DNA from: Artemisia argyi
Taxonomy: Eukaryota; Streptophyta; Magnoliopsida; Asterales; Asteraceae
Assembly (NCBI GenBank): GCA_030686995.1
Contig: CM060685.1
Location: 27,481,204 to 27,545,203, forward strand
DNA: 64,000 bases
Direction of reading: 5' to 3'
This document shows, in pieces, positions 13,301 through 24,300 of the stretch (the stretch's first letter is position 1; each line of letters opens with the position of its first letter). The notes under the pieces were generated by a model. The model had not been told where the DNA came from. It saw nothing but the letters and a program-made list of their open reading frames with translations, and ran no database searches. The position numbers and the translations under genes were made by a program.

Positions 13301-13370
13301 TAACAGACACATTACGGATGTTATGCTTGTTGTCCATGGCCGTACAAAGAGCATGAGTTGTAAATTTCGC
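10325..13370 (-). pseudogene. eEF2 pseudogene, copy 6, with intron
   Basis: This is the longest copy, on the minus strand. An exon at 13283-13370 encodes KFTTHALCTAMDNKHNIRN and VSVIAHIYHG, matching the eEF2 N-terminus. It is 88 nt, the length expected for codons 2-30 plus one base. A GT-AG intron (12645-13282) separates it from the exon starting [12 protein letters not shown]. The G1 motif therefore reads AHIYHGKS, with Tyr replacing the usual Asp. DSPGH and NKMD are kept. The switch II side is shortened, and a GEE-rich expansion lies before [13 protein letters not shown]. The 13370 boundary follows CAG, as if another intron separated the initiator ATG; that exon was not found. Frameshifts lie near 11985, 11255 and 10830, with a stop near 11161. 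It is not a functional gene, but it is the least damaged copy. Confidence 0.95.
12645..13282 (-). other. Retained intron of eEF2 copy 6
   Basis: The 638-bp intron has a donor CACG|GTATGT and acceptor CATAACAG|GAAAATCA. Splicing after the first base of the glycine codon restores HGKST. Its presence shows that this copy arose by DNA duplication, not from a reverse-transcribed mRNA. Confidence 0.85.
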
Positions 13371-14931
13371 CTGTTGGTACTCAAAATAACTAAAATCAGA
13401 TACCATAATTAATAGGAACAAAATATAAACCAATAACTATAAAAACGGGAAACAGGTTTCGTATTGATCAAAGCTAGAACATAGTTACCATTTTCCCAGT
13501 TCAAGTGTCGACCAAACAAAAGCAATAGAATTATCGGACAAAAGATCCTGCAAGAAATTAGAATAGAATACTGTGTATAAGCTAGAAGAACACCATATAT
13601 AATATTGTCAAACAAATATCAGTTTAAAAGTTGTATAAGTAGTATACAATAGTTAATAACTATGTTCTCGAAAACATCACATATTATCAACCATTGGACT
13701 CACTTGGCATATCAAATTAGCGTCTATTTTTTTTTAAAATACCAACAGGCACAAATGAACTAGTAGTGAAATAAGTTTCAAAGAAAGTAAGCAGTAATAG
13801 CTTAATAACAAGGACTGTGTTAACATCAAATATCAACCTGACTCATCTGGTGTATCTAAATCAATCATAAATTCATATTTAACAAACATTCTCTATCGAC
13901 ATACTGACATTCGTGAACTTCATTTCACTCACTGATATCATTTTACCAAAACGGACCCTAACTATGAGAAAACAGACACGAACATGGTCAAACAGAAAAC
14001 TGATTTTGACACTTAGAAAAATTATTGGACAGTTGAGCCGGTAATTTTAACTATTTAGTGGTAACTTCATTTTAACGTATCTTTCTTGTTTTAGCTTCGT
14101 TTTTATTGATTCAAGCGGCCATGTTTACGTGTTATTGGGTCTATTTTATATTTCTACAAGCAAAACCTACTGTTTCAAAGTCCATTTTTCTGTTTGAGTT
14201 GATTTGTAACAGCCAGCAAGTATCTTTCGTAATAGTCACTTTTAACACATTTTTAACACTTTACTAACTACAAGTCACAACTCTAAGCTACACTAAACGT
14301 CTTCCACCAATTTCCCACCATCTCACATACCCAACAACAACTTCAAACTAACCTAATTCCCATCCACCAAGTATTAAGAACGAAAATCACCATAAAACAT
14401 AGTAACTCACTTTTAACAAATAAAATCATGTTTTTAATATGTAAAACTATACTTTTGCATAGTATACTTCAAACACAATATTTTTCTCAACATGCCATGG
14501 TGATAATTTTGTATGTAAATAATGTATGTATGCATGTAATCTATGAAAAAGAAGTGATGAGATGAAAGTATGCTTACAAGGTTGTGAAGGTGATGACAAG
14601 AACACAATTTTACCATTTATGTACCCAAATCCTACAAGCTTACTACTAACGCAAGTTCTTGCAACTAATAACTCCAAGATTACCCAAATGCTTCCTTTTA
14701 CAATGGCTAGTAACCCCAAATTACAAAGAAGCCAAAGTAATTATCATTGCTTGAATCACACTTTAATAAGTTGAAAAATAATTTATTTTTATTTATTTTT
14801 TTGTGTTGGTTTGATGTTGTACGTGAGTTGATGAGAGAGCAAAACGGAAAAGGTTTGAAATTTTGGTGTAGGGGAAATGTGTATGAGTATTAGCTTGATA
14901 TTGGTAAAAATAGTAAGTTGAATAAGCCCAT
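13371..14931. other. No gene recognised
   Basis: AT-rich sequence upstream of eEF2 copy 6. It may contain the lost first exon and old promoter of that copy, but I could not identify an ATG exon, a TATA box with context, or any other gene. Confidence 0.5.
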
Positions 14932-16780
14932 CTGATAAATGTGTAATTATTCATATTTTAATGCTAATATATCCTCATTTACGGCTAAGTAAATAATAAA
15001 AATGTGTATTTTAAGTGCAAATATTGTTTAAAGTTGTTATTTATTATTGTAGGTACGAGACATGGACATTGGAGACAGAAGTACGAGATTTTAAGCATTT
15101 ATCGAAGATTATTGAAGCCCAAGAAAAGCCGAAGATTATTTAGTTAAATCACTAAGTTTCGGCCAAAATTTGACAGCTCATTAATCGGCCATGGCATAGG
15201 CCCAGATCCATTTTAAAAGAAAAAATGTTATGGACTACCGAACTAGTAAAATTGAGCCAGCTGTACTAGGTCAAGGAGGTAAAAAGTGCCTTAATTATAA
15301 CTAGAACGGTACCCGCATAATGCGGTGTCGAGTACCTGTAACTATATTTTGCGTTATTCGGTTACACATTTAGTTGTTTTATGCTTTATAAGTAGAGATA
15401 GTAGAGATTTTTAAGCCAAATAATTTTAGTTTGAATAGCCATTCTACTTCCTAACAAACTGTCTAACCAACCTGCTTACTAACCAATTAATTTTGAAATT
15501 CTTTTGTAATAAGTAAGTAAAAGTATGAATTTTAAGCATTTCTAATTATATAATAGCCTCAAATGCATTATATAGTTGTATAAATATTTTGGAAGAGCTG
15601 CAAACGAGAGGGAATCGGCGGACACTTGCCCCATCCGGGGTCGGTGACATCTAGAAGTTTGTTCACACAATCCCTTGCATCACCAGCGTCAAATTCCTTT
15701 CAACCTCATCATATTAAATTCCTAGCTAATCATTTAATATAATCATTTAATAGTTATTTAATTCTTTTCATTTTAAAGTAATCGACATGTAACCAACAAA
15801 TTTAGTCATTAATGCTTTAGTCATTTCTTTTTACGTAGATGTAAGCAATTTTACTTTTGCTTTTAATTCAACAACGTTTGATTTATTTTTGTCAAGAGCT
15901 TGCATAATTCTTTTCATTAAAAATTAGTTTAACGAATTAGCTACTATGGATTTTTTTTTTTTTATTTATTTATTCAGTTTTTATAGTTTCAAAACAAGTA
16001 AATCTCGATGTCTTATTCTATTGTGACCATTGTTTTCTTAACCTTTCCGCAAATCAAATTAATAGTGGTGTTAGTTGATTATTGCGTTTAATGGATATGC
16101 TTATGGATAGGGTTTTGGAGCTTATGGAATTGGTTTCATCTCGCCGTCTTTATATTTTTCATCTCATTTGGTTGTTTCTATCATTTTTATTTCTTTATTT
16201 TTAGTATTTCAATTGTTATTGTCATGTTTGTTAGTTTTATGATTAGTTTAGTTTTATTTTGCATTATGGAGTAGATTTTATATATGCTTGTTAAGTGAGT
16301 AGTAAATTGAGATTTAAGTGTGGAAAGTTTAGAAATTGTTGATTAACGATCTTTGGTTATTTGGATTGAATTTTAGTTATTTTGACGGGCAAAGGCCGTT
16401 AGGGTAATTAATTAAATCTAGTAATTTTACCAAAATAAAGAATTGTTTTCAAAATAAACAAACGTTTTGAGAAAATAGTTTTTTAAACAGGTATTGAAGA
16501 TTGTTAATTAATAATTTCCGGATTATTTTAGATCTATTTAGTTGGTTGTTTTAACGGGCAAAATTCGTTAGGATAATTAATTATTTAAATCTAATGATTA
16601 TTACTAAGAGAAAGGATTGTTTTTAAAATAAACTAACGTTGTGAGAAAATAATTTTTTTTTAATGGGTATTAATTCACCACTTTAAACAATAATTCACAT
16701 TTAATGATCTTTTTGTCTCACTTAAGGTGTTGCATGACAATTGATTGTGTCATGAAACATGGAGTACTAATTAATGTAAG
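14932..16780 (+). repeat. Decayed LTR-like repeat
   Basis: Starts near a TG (TGATAAATGTGTAATTATTC) and resembles the non-coding interior of large plant LTR elements in composition and in short tracts such as GGTACGAGACATGGACATTG. No protein frame is visible. At 16334-16497 and 16498-16660 there is a diverged tandem duplication of about 165 bp; both halves contain an ACGGGCAAA...GTTAGG word and an ATAAACNAACGTT word. Element boundaries are uncertain. Confidence 0.3.
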
Positions 16781-16795
16781 GTTAATTATGTTTTA

Positions 16796-17075
16796 GGGCA
16801 TCCACTATGGTAAACCTTTATAAAGGTTTATAATTGTGTTATGACATTAATTTATAAACCTTTTTGTTTTATAAACCTATTCCCACTATGTATAAACCTT
16901 TTCAAGTTTTATAAACATCTCACATAATTCAAATGCATTAAATTATGAAAATGTCCAATATCTTAGACCTCTTCATGACACATAAGCATGAAATAGATGT
17001 TCACTATGGTTTACAAGTTTTTAGACCTTTTTATAATTTTATAAACCTTTTTATAAATCATCATAGTGGATGCCG
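16796..17075. mobile_element. Tourist/Harbinger-like MITE, 280 bp
   Basis: Terminal inverted repeats GGGCATCCACTATGG and TCATAGTGGATGCCG match at 13 of 15 positions. They are flanked on both sides by TTA (16793-16795 and 17076-17078), the 3-bp target duplication of the PIF/Harbinger superfamily. The interior consists of repeated TATAAACCTTT words. Non-coding. Confidence 0.8.
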
Positions 17076-17448
17076 TTAGTATGTGTGGAAGTTTGCCAGG
17101 ATAATCAAACTCAACATCACTAGATGCACAAAATATTTACGAGTTACAATAGAGACGTATTCTAATTAAGCAAACATAGACTTATAGCATTAACTTTTTT
17201 GTTGGTTCATTAGTTAAAGGTCGAAGAAATTTTACAAAGTTTGTTACTCCATAGAAAAAAACATGTATCTAATACTTAGTGATATCTCGGGAAACCTTCG
17301 GTGATATGCCACCACCGGTTTGATTATTTGATCTATAAACATGACGTATCGTCTTAAAAACCCAACTTGAGAAGATTTGAATCCTCGCACACACAACCAA
17401 TATTAATATCTCGTCATTCAAATAGAAATTGTATGCCATCAATGGTTA

Positions 17449-18062
17449 GATCATTGGGTACGGTTGAGCCGTGGAGCTCGTGCCGTGGGCAAAAAGTGCT
17501 GTCACGTCAGCAAAAAAGCTCTATGACACCAGAAACCTCACGACACCACATTTCAGGGGTATCCGTTGGCACAAGAATTTCTAGTGCCGTCGGCCATTTT
17601 TTTTTCTTCTTTTACATAAAATTAAACATACACAATATTAACTAAAATAAACTCCATTAATTTAAAAAAAAAATGAATTCCAACAACAAAGATTGTTATG
17701 TACGGTTCATAGCTCGCAGCTAAACCCCGAATCCTAAATCTAGTCTACCTGGTTGAGATTCAATCAATAAAAATCGAACTTCCTCGGATCGTCATCTTCT
17801 TCCTGCTGCCTGCAAAACACAGCCAAAAAAGAAAAAAATAAAATAAAAGAAATAAAGAAAAGAAAAAAAAAACACAAACACAAACACAACAAACTCAGCC
17901 TTCATAAACACGAACACAACAAAAAACCCACCAAAAAAGAAGAAAAAAAAAACACGATGGCGCTGAGCCATCACCACGGCGCGAGCACCGGTACAATGCG
18001 CCGTCGTGTTTTCTCGGCTGGTGGTGATGGAGCCAGCCACCAGCCAACCGTACCCCATGCTC
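17449..18062. mobile_element. Harbinger-like element carrying an eEF2 fragment
   Basis: The left end GATCATTGGGTACGGTTG and the right end, read inverted, GAGCATGGGGTACGGTTG are imperfect inverted repeats. TTA flanks both sides (17446-17448 and 18063-18065). The 614-bp interior has no transposase. At 17674-17790 it contains a sense fragment of the eEF2 pseudogene found in the cluster at 2.3-13 kb. Its subterminal sequence is related to that of the element at 57953-58245. A purine/pyrimidine-skewed stretch lies at 17815-17960. Confidence 0.65.
17674..17790 (+). pseudogene. Orphan eEF2 pseudogene fragment
   Basis: About 117 bp corresponding to the IIPTTK...LPRI region near the eEF2 C-terminus. 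Over nearly the whole length it matches the inverse of copy 4 (7620-7735), including the variant CCGAATCCTAAATCTAGTC that distinguishes copy 4 from copy 2. It lies inside the Harbinger-like element and ends abruptly on both sides. Confidence 0.9.
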
Positions 18063-18064
18063 TT

Positions 18065-18130
18065 ATCCCACATCGAAGGTGTTTATTGTATATAGAAAGG
18101 CAAGGGTGACATTAAAGGTAGGCTAGTTGA
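18065..18130 (+). repeat. Broken copy of the snRNA-type promoter repeat
   Basis: ATCCCACATCG at 18065-18075 is followed by TATATAG at 18089, only 13 bp later, then by sequence resembling AAAGNGGGAAG...GTAGGC of the other copies. Roughly 20 bp between the two elements are missing, so the spacing no longer fits a Pol II or Pol III snRNA promoter. It abuts the Harbinger-like element. Confidence 0.5.
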
Positions 18131-18479
18131 TTTTTTTTTTCTTTTCTTTTTTTTTTTCATCTTTATCAACATATAAATTTCTCAATATGATATTATTTTA
18201 AGCTTAACTTTACTAAGTTCAAAAGCTAGTATGGTTGATAGGATTGGAGTTTTTCAAGTTTCAATAGGCTGACCAAATGGGGAGATATATGGCGTTAGTC
18301 TGGAAACTCATATATGAGAGAAGGCGTTCGAGGTGTATTTATTACAATGGTCATAATGCTGCTAAATTACCAAGACGTCATTTTTTTTACAACGTGGCAT
18401 TTCATTCAAGGGCTGAAGTCCATTAATGAAAATCATTTTCCATCGTTGCAAGTACAATCCTTATTCAAGCTAGGGATCC

Positions 18480-19080
18480 AGATAAGCTAAGTGAGGAATT
18501 ACAAAAATGCGCTTGATGCAACATGCTTATTATGCTTGGAACTTACATGAACAACACATGAACATGAAACGGGTTTTTGAGGCTCTTGATAGAGCTTATA
18601 TAGAGCTTATGATATAGTACATAAGGCTCTTGATGAGCAGAAACACGACGTGCTTAAAAGGGACACTCTTATAGACATCTTGATACTTATTTTTAGTTAT
18701 CTTGGCAGCAACAACGGTGTTTCGAATTTTGAGTATGTTAATCTTTACAAACCGTACAACTTTAGTGTTGATCACCAAGTTGTATTCCTATTTGCAACTA
18801 AAGTGCTGTTAAGAAGAAAACAAATTAAAATATACAACTTTAGTCGGTTAAGGCATCAGACATGCCATCCTATATGGTCGAGCATCTTCTCTAGCTCTTG
18901 GTACTTTCTAAAGTTCTCGTAAAAAAGAGCTATCGACTTATACAATTAACTTATATTTTTAAATTTCACAATTACTTAAAGACACTTATTAAACAATTAC
19001 TATAAAACTACTATGGGAAATAAAACTAGTGCAAGTATAAGATACATTAATTAGGTGGTGTTTGTTTTCTTTAAAAAGTC
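18480..19080 (+). repeat. Local repeat unit, part 1
   Basis: Contains words that recur at 58680-59100, 60327-60400, 61730-62450 and 62941-63240: TTGGAACTTACATGA, GGCAGCAACAA(A/C)GGTGTTTC, GATCACCAAGTTGTATTCC, ACTATGGGAAATAAAACTAG. Reading frames in the copies disagree and are interrupted, so any original coding function is lost or was never there. I do not recognise the ancestral sequence. Confidence 0.75.
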
Positions 19081-19089
19081 TTAACAACC

Positions 19090-19530
19090 TTTTAATAGGC
19101 AAAAGTAAAAATAAAACATCATATTAATCAATTCTCACCAACACCAGCATAATTAAACACACCTAAAATATACACACCTTAGCTATGTATAGCGACCACC
19201 CGTTGCCACGCAAACCTTGAAAAGAAACCCCACAAAGCCGCGCCTTCAACACCTCTCCACGACCAACATAACTTATAACTCCAAGTCTCCAACCATTTGA
19301 TAATTAACTCGTGAAGTACAAGTACCATCCATTCCTTATACATGATCACTCACTTTTGGAAAAAAGAACTTCGAGTAACTCCATCAACGGGTAAACCCAC
19401 AACCAACGAGGCCTTTGATAATATGCGTTAGACACACATATATGGCTAACTTAAACATCATGGGTGCGGATTGAGCACCTTTCATTGCATAGTAGCCTGT
19501 ATAACATCATAAAACTTTGGGAAATAGAAC
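19090..19530. repeat. Local repeat unit, part 2
   Basis: Homologous to 55600-56000 and 57430-57850; all contain CGACCACCCGTTGCCAC-like and GTAACTCCATCAACGGGTAAA-like words. On the minus strand a short open stretch reads SLVVGLPVDGVTRSS and ends at a good donor (AAAAGTGAGTGATC, near 19350), so it could be an exon relic. Family not recognised. Confidence 0.5.
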
Positions 19531-19616
19531 TAGTGTTCTCTAAATACGTAATCGTGATGGTTAAAGTAAATTCAAATACAAAGTGCTTAAAATCAATTAG
19601 GTTTTAACTTGTAAGC

Positions 19617-19835
19617 ATCCCACATCGCCTTGTGAGGTAAAATAGCTTTGTGGGAGGTGGTTATAAATAAAGAGGGAAGAACCTAGTAGAAGTAGGCATG
19701 TTGAATTCCTTAACAGCCTTTGTGCAACAATATGCTTGCAAGCTAAGGATTTGAGTTTTATAAGTTTGCAAGCAAGAATGTAGTGCTTGGCTATTATTAA
19801 ATTTGACAAGCTAATAATTATATTATATAAAGTTT
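19617..19835 (+). ncRNA. Candidate snRNA-type small RNA locus 1
   Basis: ATCCCACATCG (19617-19627) matches the plant U-snRNA upstream sequence element. TATAAATA follows at 19662-19669, 34 bp after it; that spacing is typical of Pol II-transcribed plant snRNA genes, whereas Pol III types are about 10 bp closer. Downstream come GTAGGCATGTTGAATTCC, a hairpin built on GCTTGCAA/TTGCAAGC, and AAATTTGACAAGCT, an Sm-site-like stretch. The sequence is not U1, U2, U4, U5, U6 or U3. Transcription is not shown. Confidence 0.45.
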
Positions 19836-19994
19836 TTATTATTTTACTGAATATTCAGAGTTATCTAAATGTTAACCCGCGATAAATTTGACCATTGCTT
19901 TCATAATACTTTATTAGACGCGCGTTGTAAGAAGAGATTGGATTTGAGATCCATTGAGGACGAGAATGCTTTACTTATGTTACAGTAAAAATGT

Positions 19995-20733
19995 AAAATA
20001 CACCATTGGTCCCGGAACTTGTATCCAAAATTCCAAATACACCGTTAATTTCAATTTCAAATTAAGTTTATCATCCATCCTTCACATCATCATTTTGCAT
20101 CATGAATAGTCCCTTTGACTTTTTTTTAGTCTTTGCCTTTGACCCCTTCACGTGAGGCTAAATGTGTCATTCCCATTTAATTTTGCACTACCTTTTTATT
20201 TATTTATTTATCTATTTATTTTTTCTCTTTCTGGTCTTCGTCTACACCTGATACACACAAACACTAAACGACTTCTTTTTTAGGGAGTAGAGGGACGTGG
20301 TTGGCGGATATCCGACTCGTCCATGTCAACATTAACATATTGTTCAACATTAACAGATCGTTAATTGATCTTGGGTTGGGGTTTTCATTTGAAAAACAAT
20401 GTTGGAATCAAATGGGTTTATAAAGATGACACTAAATTTATGTTTGTGAAATTGTGTTTGTAAGATTGAAGGGGATCAAAGAAAAAAAGAGATAACATAT
20501 GTGGTGGGAACATGTTGCATATGAGCTAAAAAAAGTAAATGGGAAATGACAATTTTATCCTCACGTGAAAACTACGTGAGGGTTTAACGAGGGATGGATG
20601 GCGACTGGGAGTATCAGTGATGCAAAATGGAGATGTGACGGATGTCTAGCAGACTTATTTTGGAATTGGAATTGGGATTAACGGTGTATTTTGGGTACAA
20701 GTTCAATGACGAATGGTGTATTTTACTCATATT
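19995..20733. mobile_element. Long-TIR foldback element (MULE-like)
   Basis: About 190 bp at each end are inverted copies of each other. The left arm starts GTAAAATACACCATTGGTCC and the right arm ends GGTGTATTTTAC, with matching inner words such as CATTTTGCATCA/TGATGCAAAATG and CACGTGAGG. The middle (20190-20540) is non-coding. Long inverted repeats without a coding region suit a Mutator-type non-autonomous element. The target duplication could not be fixed. It interrupts a copy of the local repeat unit. Confidence 0.6.
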
Positions 20734-20829
20734 ATAAATCCATCTGGAGTGTCTCCTCGGTGGTTGTAGGTCGAAACAAACTCGATTCTATAATTTCAAG
20801 TATGAGAAACGTGGTTTGAGTTAGAGTAT

Positions 20830-21339
20830 TGTTGGCGTATGTGTCCGAATGATGTATACCCTTCGGACCTTACTGCACCCTTCGGTAACCAATCCCTCGG
20901 ATCCTCAGCCAGAAGCCGGAGGGTAAAACACATCTACCGTATTATCTAAGAGCTCTCCTTTTACACAAAGGACAATAGCATTAATTGTGGTCACGCCGCC
21001 ATCCCGGATTCTTAGGGATTGTGTTACCCACGTGGGTCTGACATCCTACCTACTATGAACAGTGTAACACTGTTTGCCCCTTCCCGAGGTAAAGCAGGTC
21101 AAGAGGTGGGATAGTATAAATACCCCCACCTCATTTATGTCACACAACTAACACACACATCACATTTACTCTTAACTATCCCAATACCCTCCGTATCATA
21201 CATACTTACTCTCACACCGGAGGTGGGTCCTGGGAACATCCCCGGGGCGAGCCTAACGTGTGCTTCTTGTGTGCAGGTCCCTACACTTGTCCGAAGGTCT
21301 TATACAAGAAGTACATCCTCACAAGATTTTACCTTAACA
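20830..21339 (+). repeat. 5' LTR
   Basis: 510 bp from TGTTGGCG to TTAACA. TATAAATA at 21115-21122 is the likely promoter TATA box. It differs from the 3' LTR at two positions, near 21078 and 21095. Confidence 0.95.
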
Positions 21340-21342
21340 AAT

Positions 21343-21360
21343 TGGCGCCATCCGTGGGAC
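21343..21360 (+). other. Primer-binding site
   Basis: TGGCGCCATCCGTGGGAC begins three bases after the 5' LTR. The TGGCGCC start suits a tRNA ending GGCGCCA, such as tRNA-Asp, but later bases do not match perfectly, so the primer is uncertain. Confidence 0.75.
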
Positions 21361-21385
21361 CCGTTATTCATTCTACCTAAGAACG

Positions 21386-24300
21386 ATGGCTGGTCCTCCT
21401 CCTCCACCCTTCCACACCCCACTTCCATCAGCCGGAGGGAGTGGAGTAAACACCAACCCAGACAACACAAACAACCCATTGGACGATTCCCCAAACCTTC
21501 AAGAATTAATTATTGGGCAAATGGCATCCTTGACCGACCTGATTAAGAGGCATAATGCTCTGGGAGAAAATGTGCTCAGGCCGATACGTTTGGATTTCGG
21601 AGACGAAGGAAACGATGTCCGAAGGGAAAGGGTGGTAGAAGCGAATGAAGATTTGAGCAAACCATTCAAAGAAGCATTGCGGTCACCATTTACTAGCCGA
21701 ATCATAGAGTTTGCCGGGGAAAAATATACAATGCCTTTAAACATGAAATTTTATGATGGATCCACTGATCCGAACGATCATCTCACCCGGTTCACTGGAG
21801 CAGCCAACCAGGGGCAATGGCCGATGCCCACTTGGTGTTTAATGTTTCAACAGACCCTAGACGGAGCAGCTGGAGGGTGGTTTGAGCGTTTAGAACCCGG
21901 CAGCATCAACAGCTGGAATGAGTTAAGAGAACAGTTTTCCACCAGATTCTCCCTTCGGAAAAAATGTACAAAGGATCCAACGGAAATTACCAAGATTGTC
22001 AGAAGAGCCCATGAGTCGTTGGCGGACTTTAAGGAAAGATGGACCGACGAAGCCAGCTACATCAGTGGTGTGCCGGAAATCATGCGCATTTCGGCTTTCA
22101 TGAATGCTCATAGGTGTCCAACTTTGGCTAAGAAGTTTTCGGACAGGGTACCTCGCACGGTAACAGAAATGTTTGCAAGGGTGGATGATTTTATCCGGGC
22201 AGAAGACGCATACCGGAGCACAGAGTTACCCCGGGGGGAAGGGTTTGAGTCAAACAGAAGGAGAGGTTTCAAAGATGACAAATACCGGAATGAAAGGAGG
22301 AACGAGCCTCGTCCCAAAGATGTGTATCACCCATATGTGGCCCCTAGAAAAGACTTAAACCGTAACGATTACTATCGTTCAGATCGGAGGCCAGTGGGAG
22401 CCTTCAGAGAAGGACAACAGCGTCCTGGACTGAACGCGCTCATAAAACCCCCAAGGGAGATACTAGCCACAGAGCGTCATCTAAACCTACCGACCCCTCG
22501 GCCCACGGGCGGTAAGCCCTCGCGTGAAAACATGGGTAAGTTCTGTGAGTATCATAAAGAAGCTGGCCACTTGACCAACCATTGTCGGGAGTTGAAGAAG
22601 CAACTAGAAGTGGCATTGGAGTCCGGTAGACTCGATCACTTATTAAAGGAATGGAAACAGAGAGATGCCGGAAGAGATAGAGAACCGGCAAGAAACTACG
22701 ATAGAGGAAAAGACAAAGTGATTAACATGATAAGATGTTCCGGAGGAGTGAAACGAAGAAGTTATGACCATGAAGAAATATGGATGAAAGCTCCGATTAC
22801 CTTCCCTCCTATCATGACGGAGGATCTGTCCGACGAGCCCCTCATCATCGAGGGGGACATCAGCGGATATCTTGTCCGAAGGATATATGTGGACGAAGGG
22901 TCGGCAGTGAATGTCATGTACGAACACTGTTTCAACAACCTTAGCAGTGACATCCAAAACAGACTCAAAGAAACCACCACTTCCCTAGTGGGTTTCTCCG
23001 GTGAGACAAGCAAACCGTTAGGGAAGATTGAGTTAGAGGTATGCTTCGGTGACCATGGCATGTACCGAAGGGCCATAATGAGTTTCTGTGTCATTAACTC
23101 CCCCTCACCGTATAATGTGATCTTGGGAAGAACAGGGTTGAAGGAAATAAGGGCTGTACCATCCACCATACATTCAATGATCAAATTCCCCACTCCCAAG
23201 GGAATAGCGACTTTAAGAACTCGCCCGTCAATAATATCCGAGTGCCGAAGGTTAGAAGAAAAACAAATGATTGAGAGGCCAAGATCCGAAGAACCTCATG
23301 AGTTAAAGGACGGAGGGGACATTACGGTAACAACCGAAGAAATATTGGTTAACCCCGCTTATCTGGAGCAGCTAGTGACCATCGGAAAGAACTTTTCCAA
23401 AGAGGGTCGCAGAAACCTTATTGAACTATTAAGGAAAAACAAAGACGTGTTTGCCTGGCAACCATCAGATATGACGGGAGTGCCCAGATGGTTGATAAAG
23501 CATAGACTAAACGTCAATATGGCAGACACACCGGTGGCTCAAAAGAGGCGTAGTCTTTCGGCAGAAAAGAATCAAGTGGTGACGAAAGAAGTGGAAGAAT
23601 GGTTGAGGGCAGGAATAGTCAGACCCGTCAAATATCTGACGTGGATTTCAAATCCGGTTTTAGTAAAAAAGTGTGACGGAAGTTGGAGGATGTGTATTGA
23701 CTTCAAAAACCTCAATTCTTCATGTCCGAAAGATTACTACCCGTTACCGGAGATTGATTGGAAGATAGAGTCAGTGGTAGGCTACAAATACAAATGCTTC
23801 CTAGATGCCTACAAAGGGTATCACCAAGTTCAGATGGCCGAAGAAGACGAAGAGAAAACAGCGTTTTACACGGAGCAAGGCACGTACTGTTATACCAAGA
23901 TGCCCTTTGGTCTCAAGAATGCCGGAGCAACCTACCAGCGGTTAGTAGACTCTGCTTTCCAAAGTCAAATAGGAAGAAATCTAGAGGCTTATGTAGATGA
24001 CATGGTGATCAAAAGCAAGACCGAGAAAGAAATGCTAGCAGACATCTCGGAAACCTTTTATAACCTCCGGCAGATAAACATGAAGTTAAATCCGAAAAAA
24101 TGTTCCTTTGGGGTAGAAGAAGGGAAGTTTCTGGGTTACATTGTAACCTCCGAAGGGATCAGAGCTAACCCAAGGAAAGCTACTGCGATTGCCGAAATGA
24201 AATCTCCGTCCACTTTGAAGGAAATGCAAAGCCTAAGTGGAAAGTTAGCTGCTTTGAACCGTTTTTTGGCCAGATCCGCAGAAAAATCTCTCCCGTTCTT

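Noticed and set aside
18640..18922. 90-codon frame in the local repeat unit
   Set aside because: The frame is broken in every other copy of the unit; treated as repeat.
21223..21546. 107-codon frame overlapping the 5' LTR
   Set aside because: It runs through LTR, primer-binding site and the Gag start in another frame; the Gag-Pol frame explains the region.
22440..23199. Several antisense frames inside Gag-Pol
   Set aside because: Shadows of a strong coding frame on the other strand.
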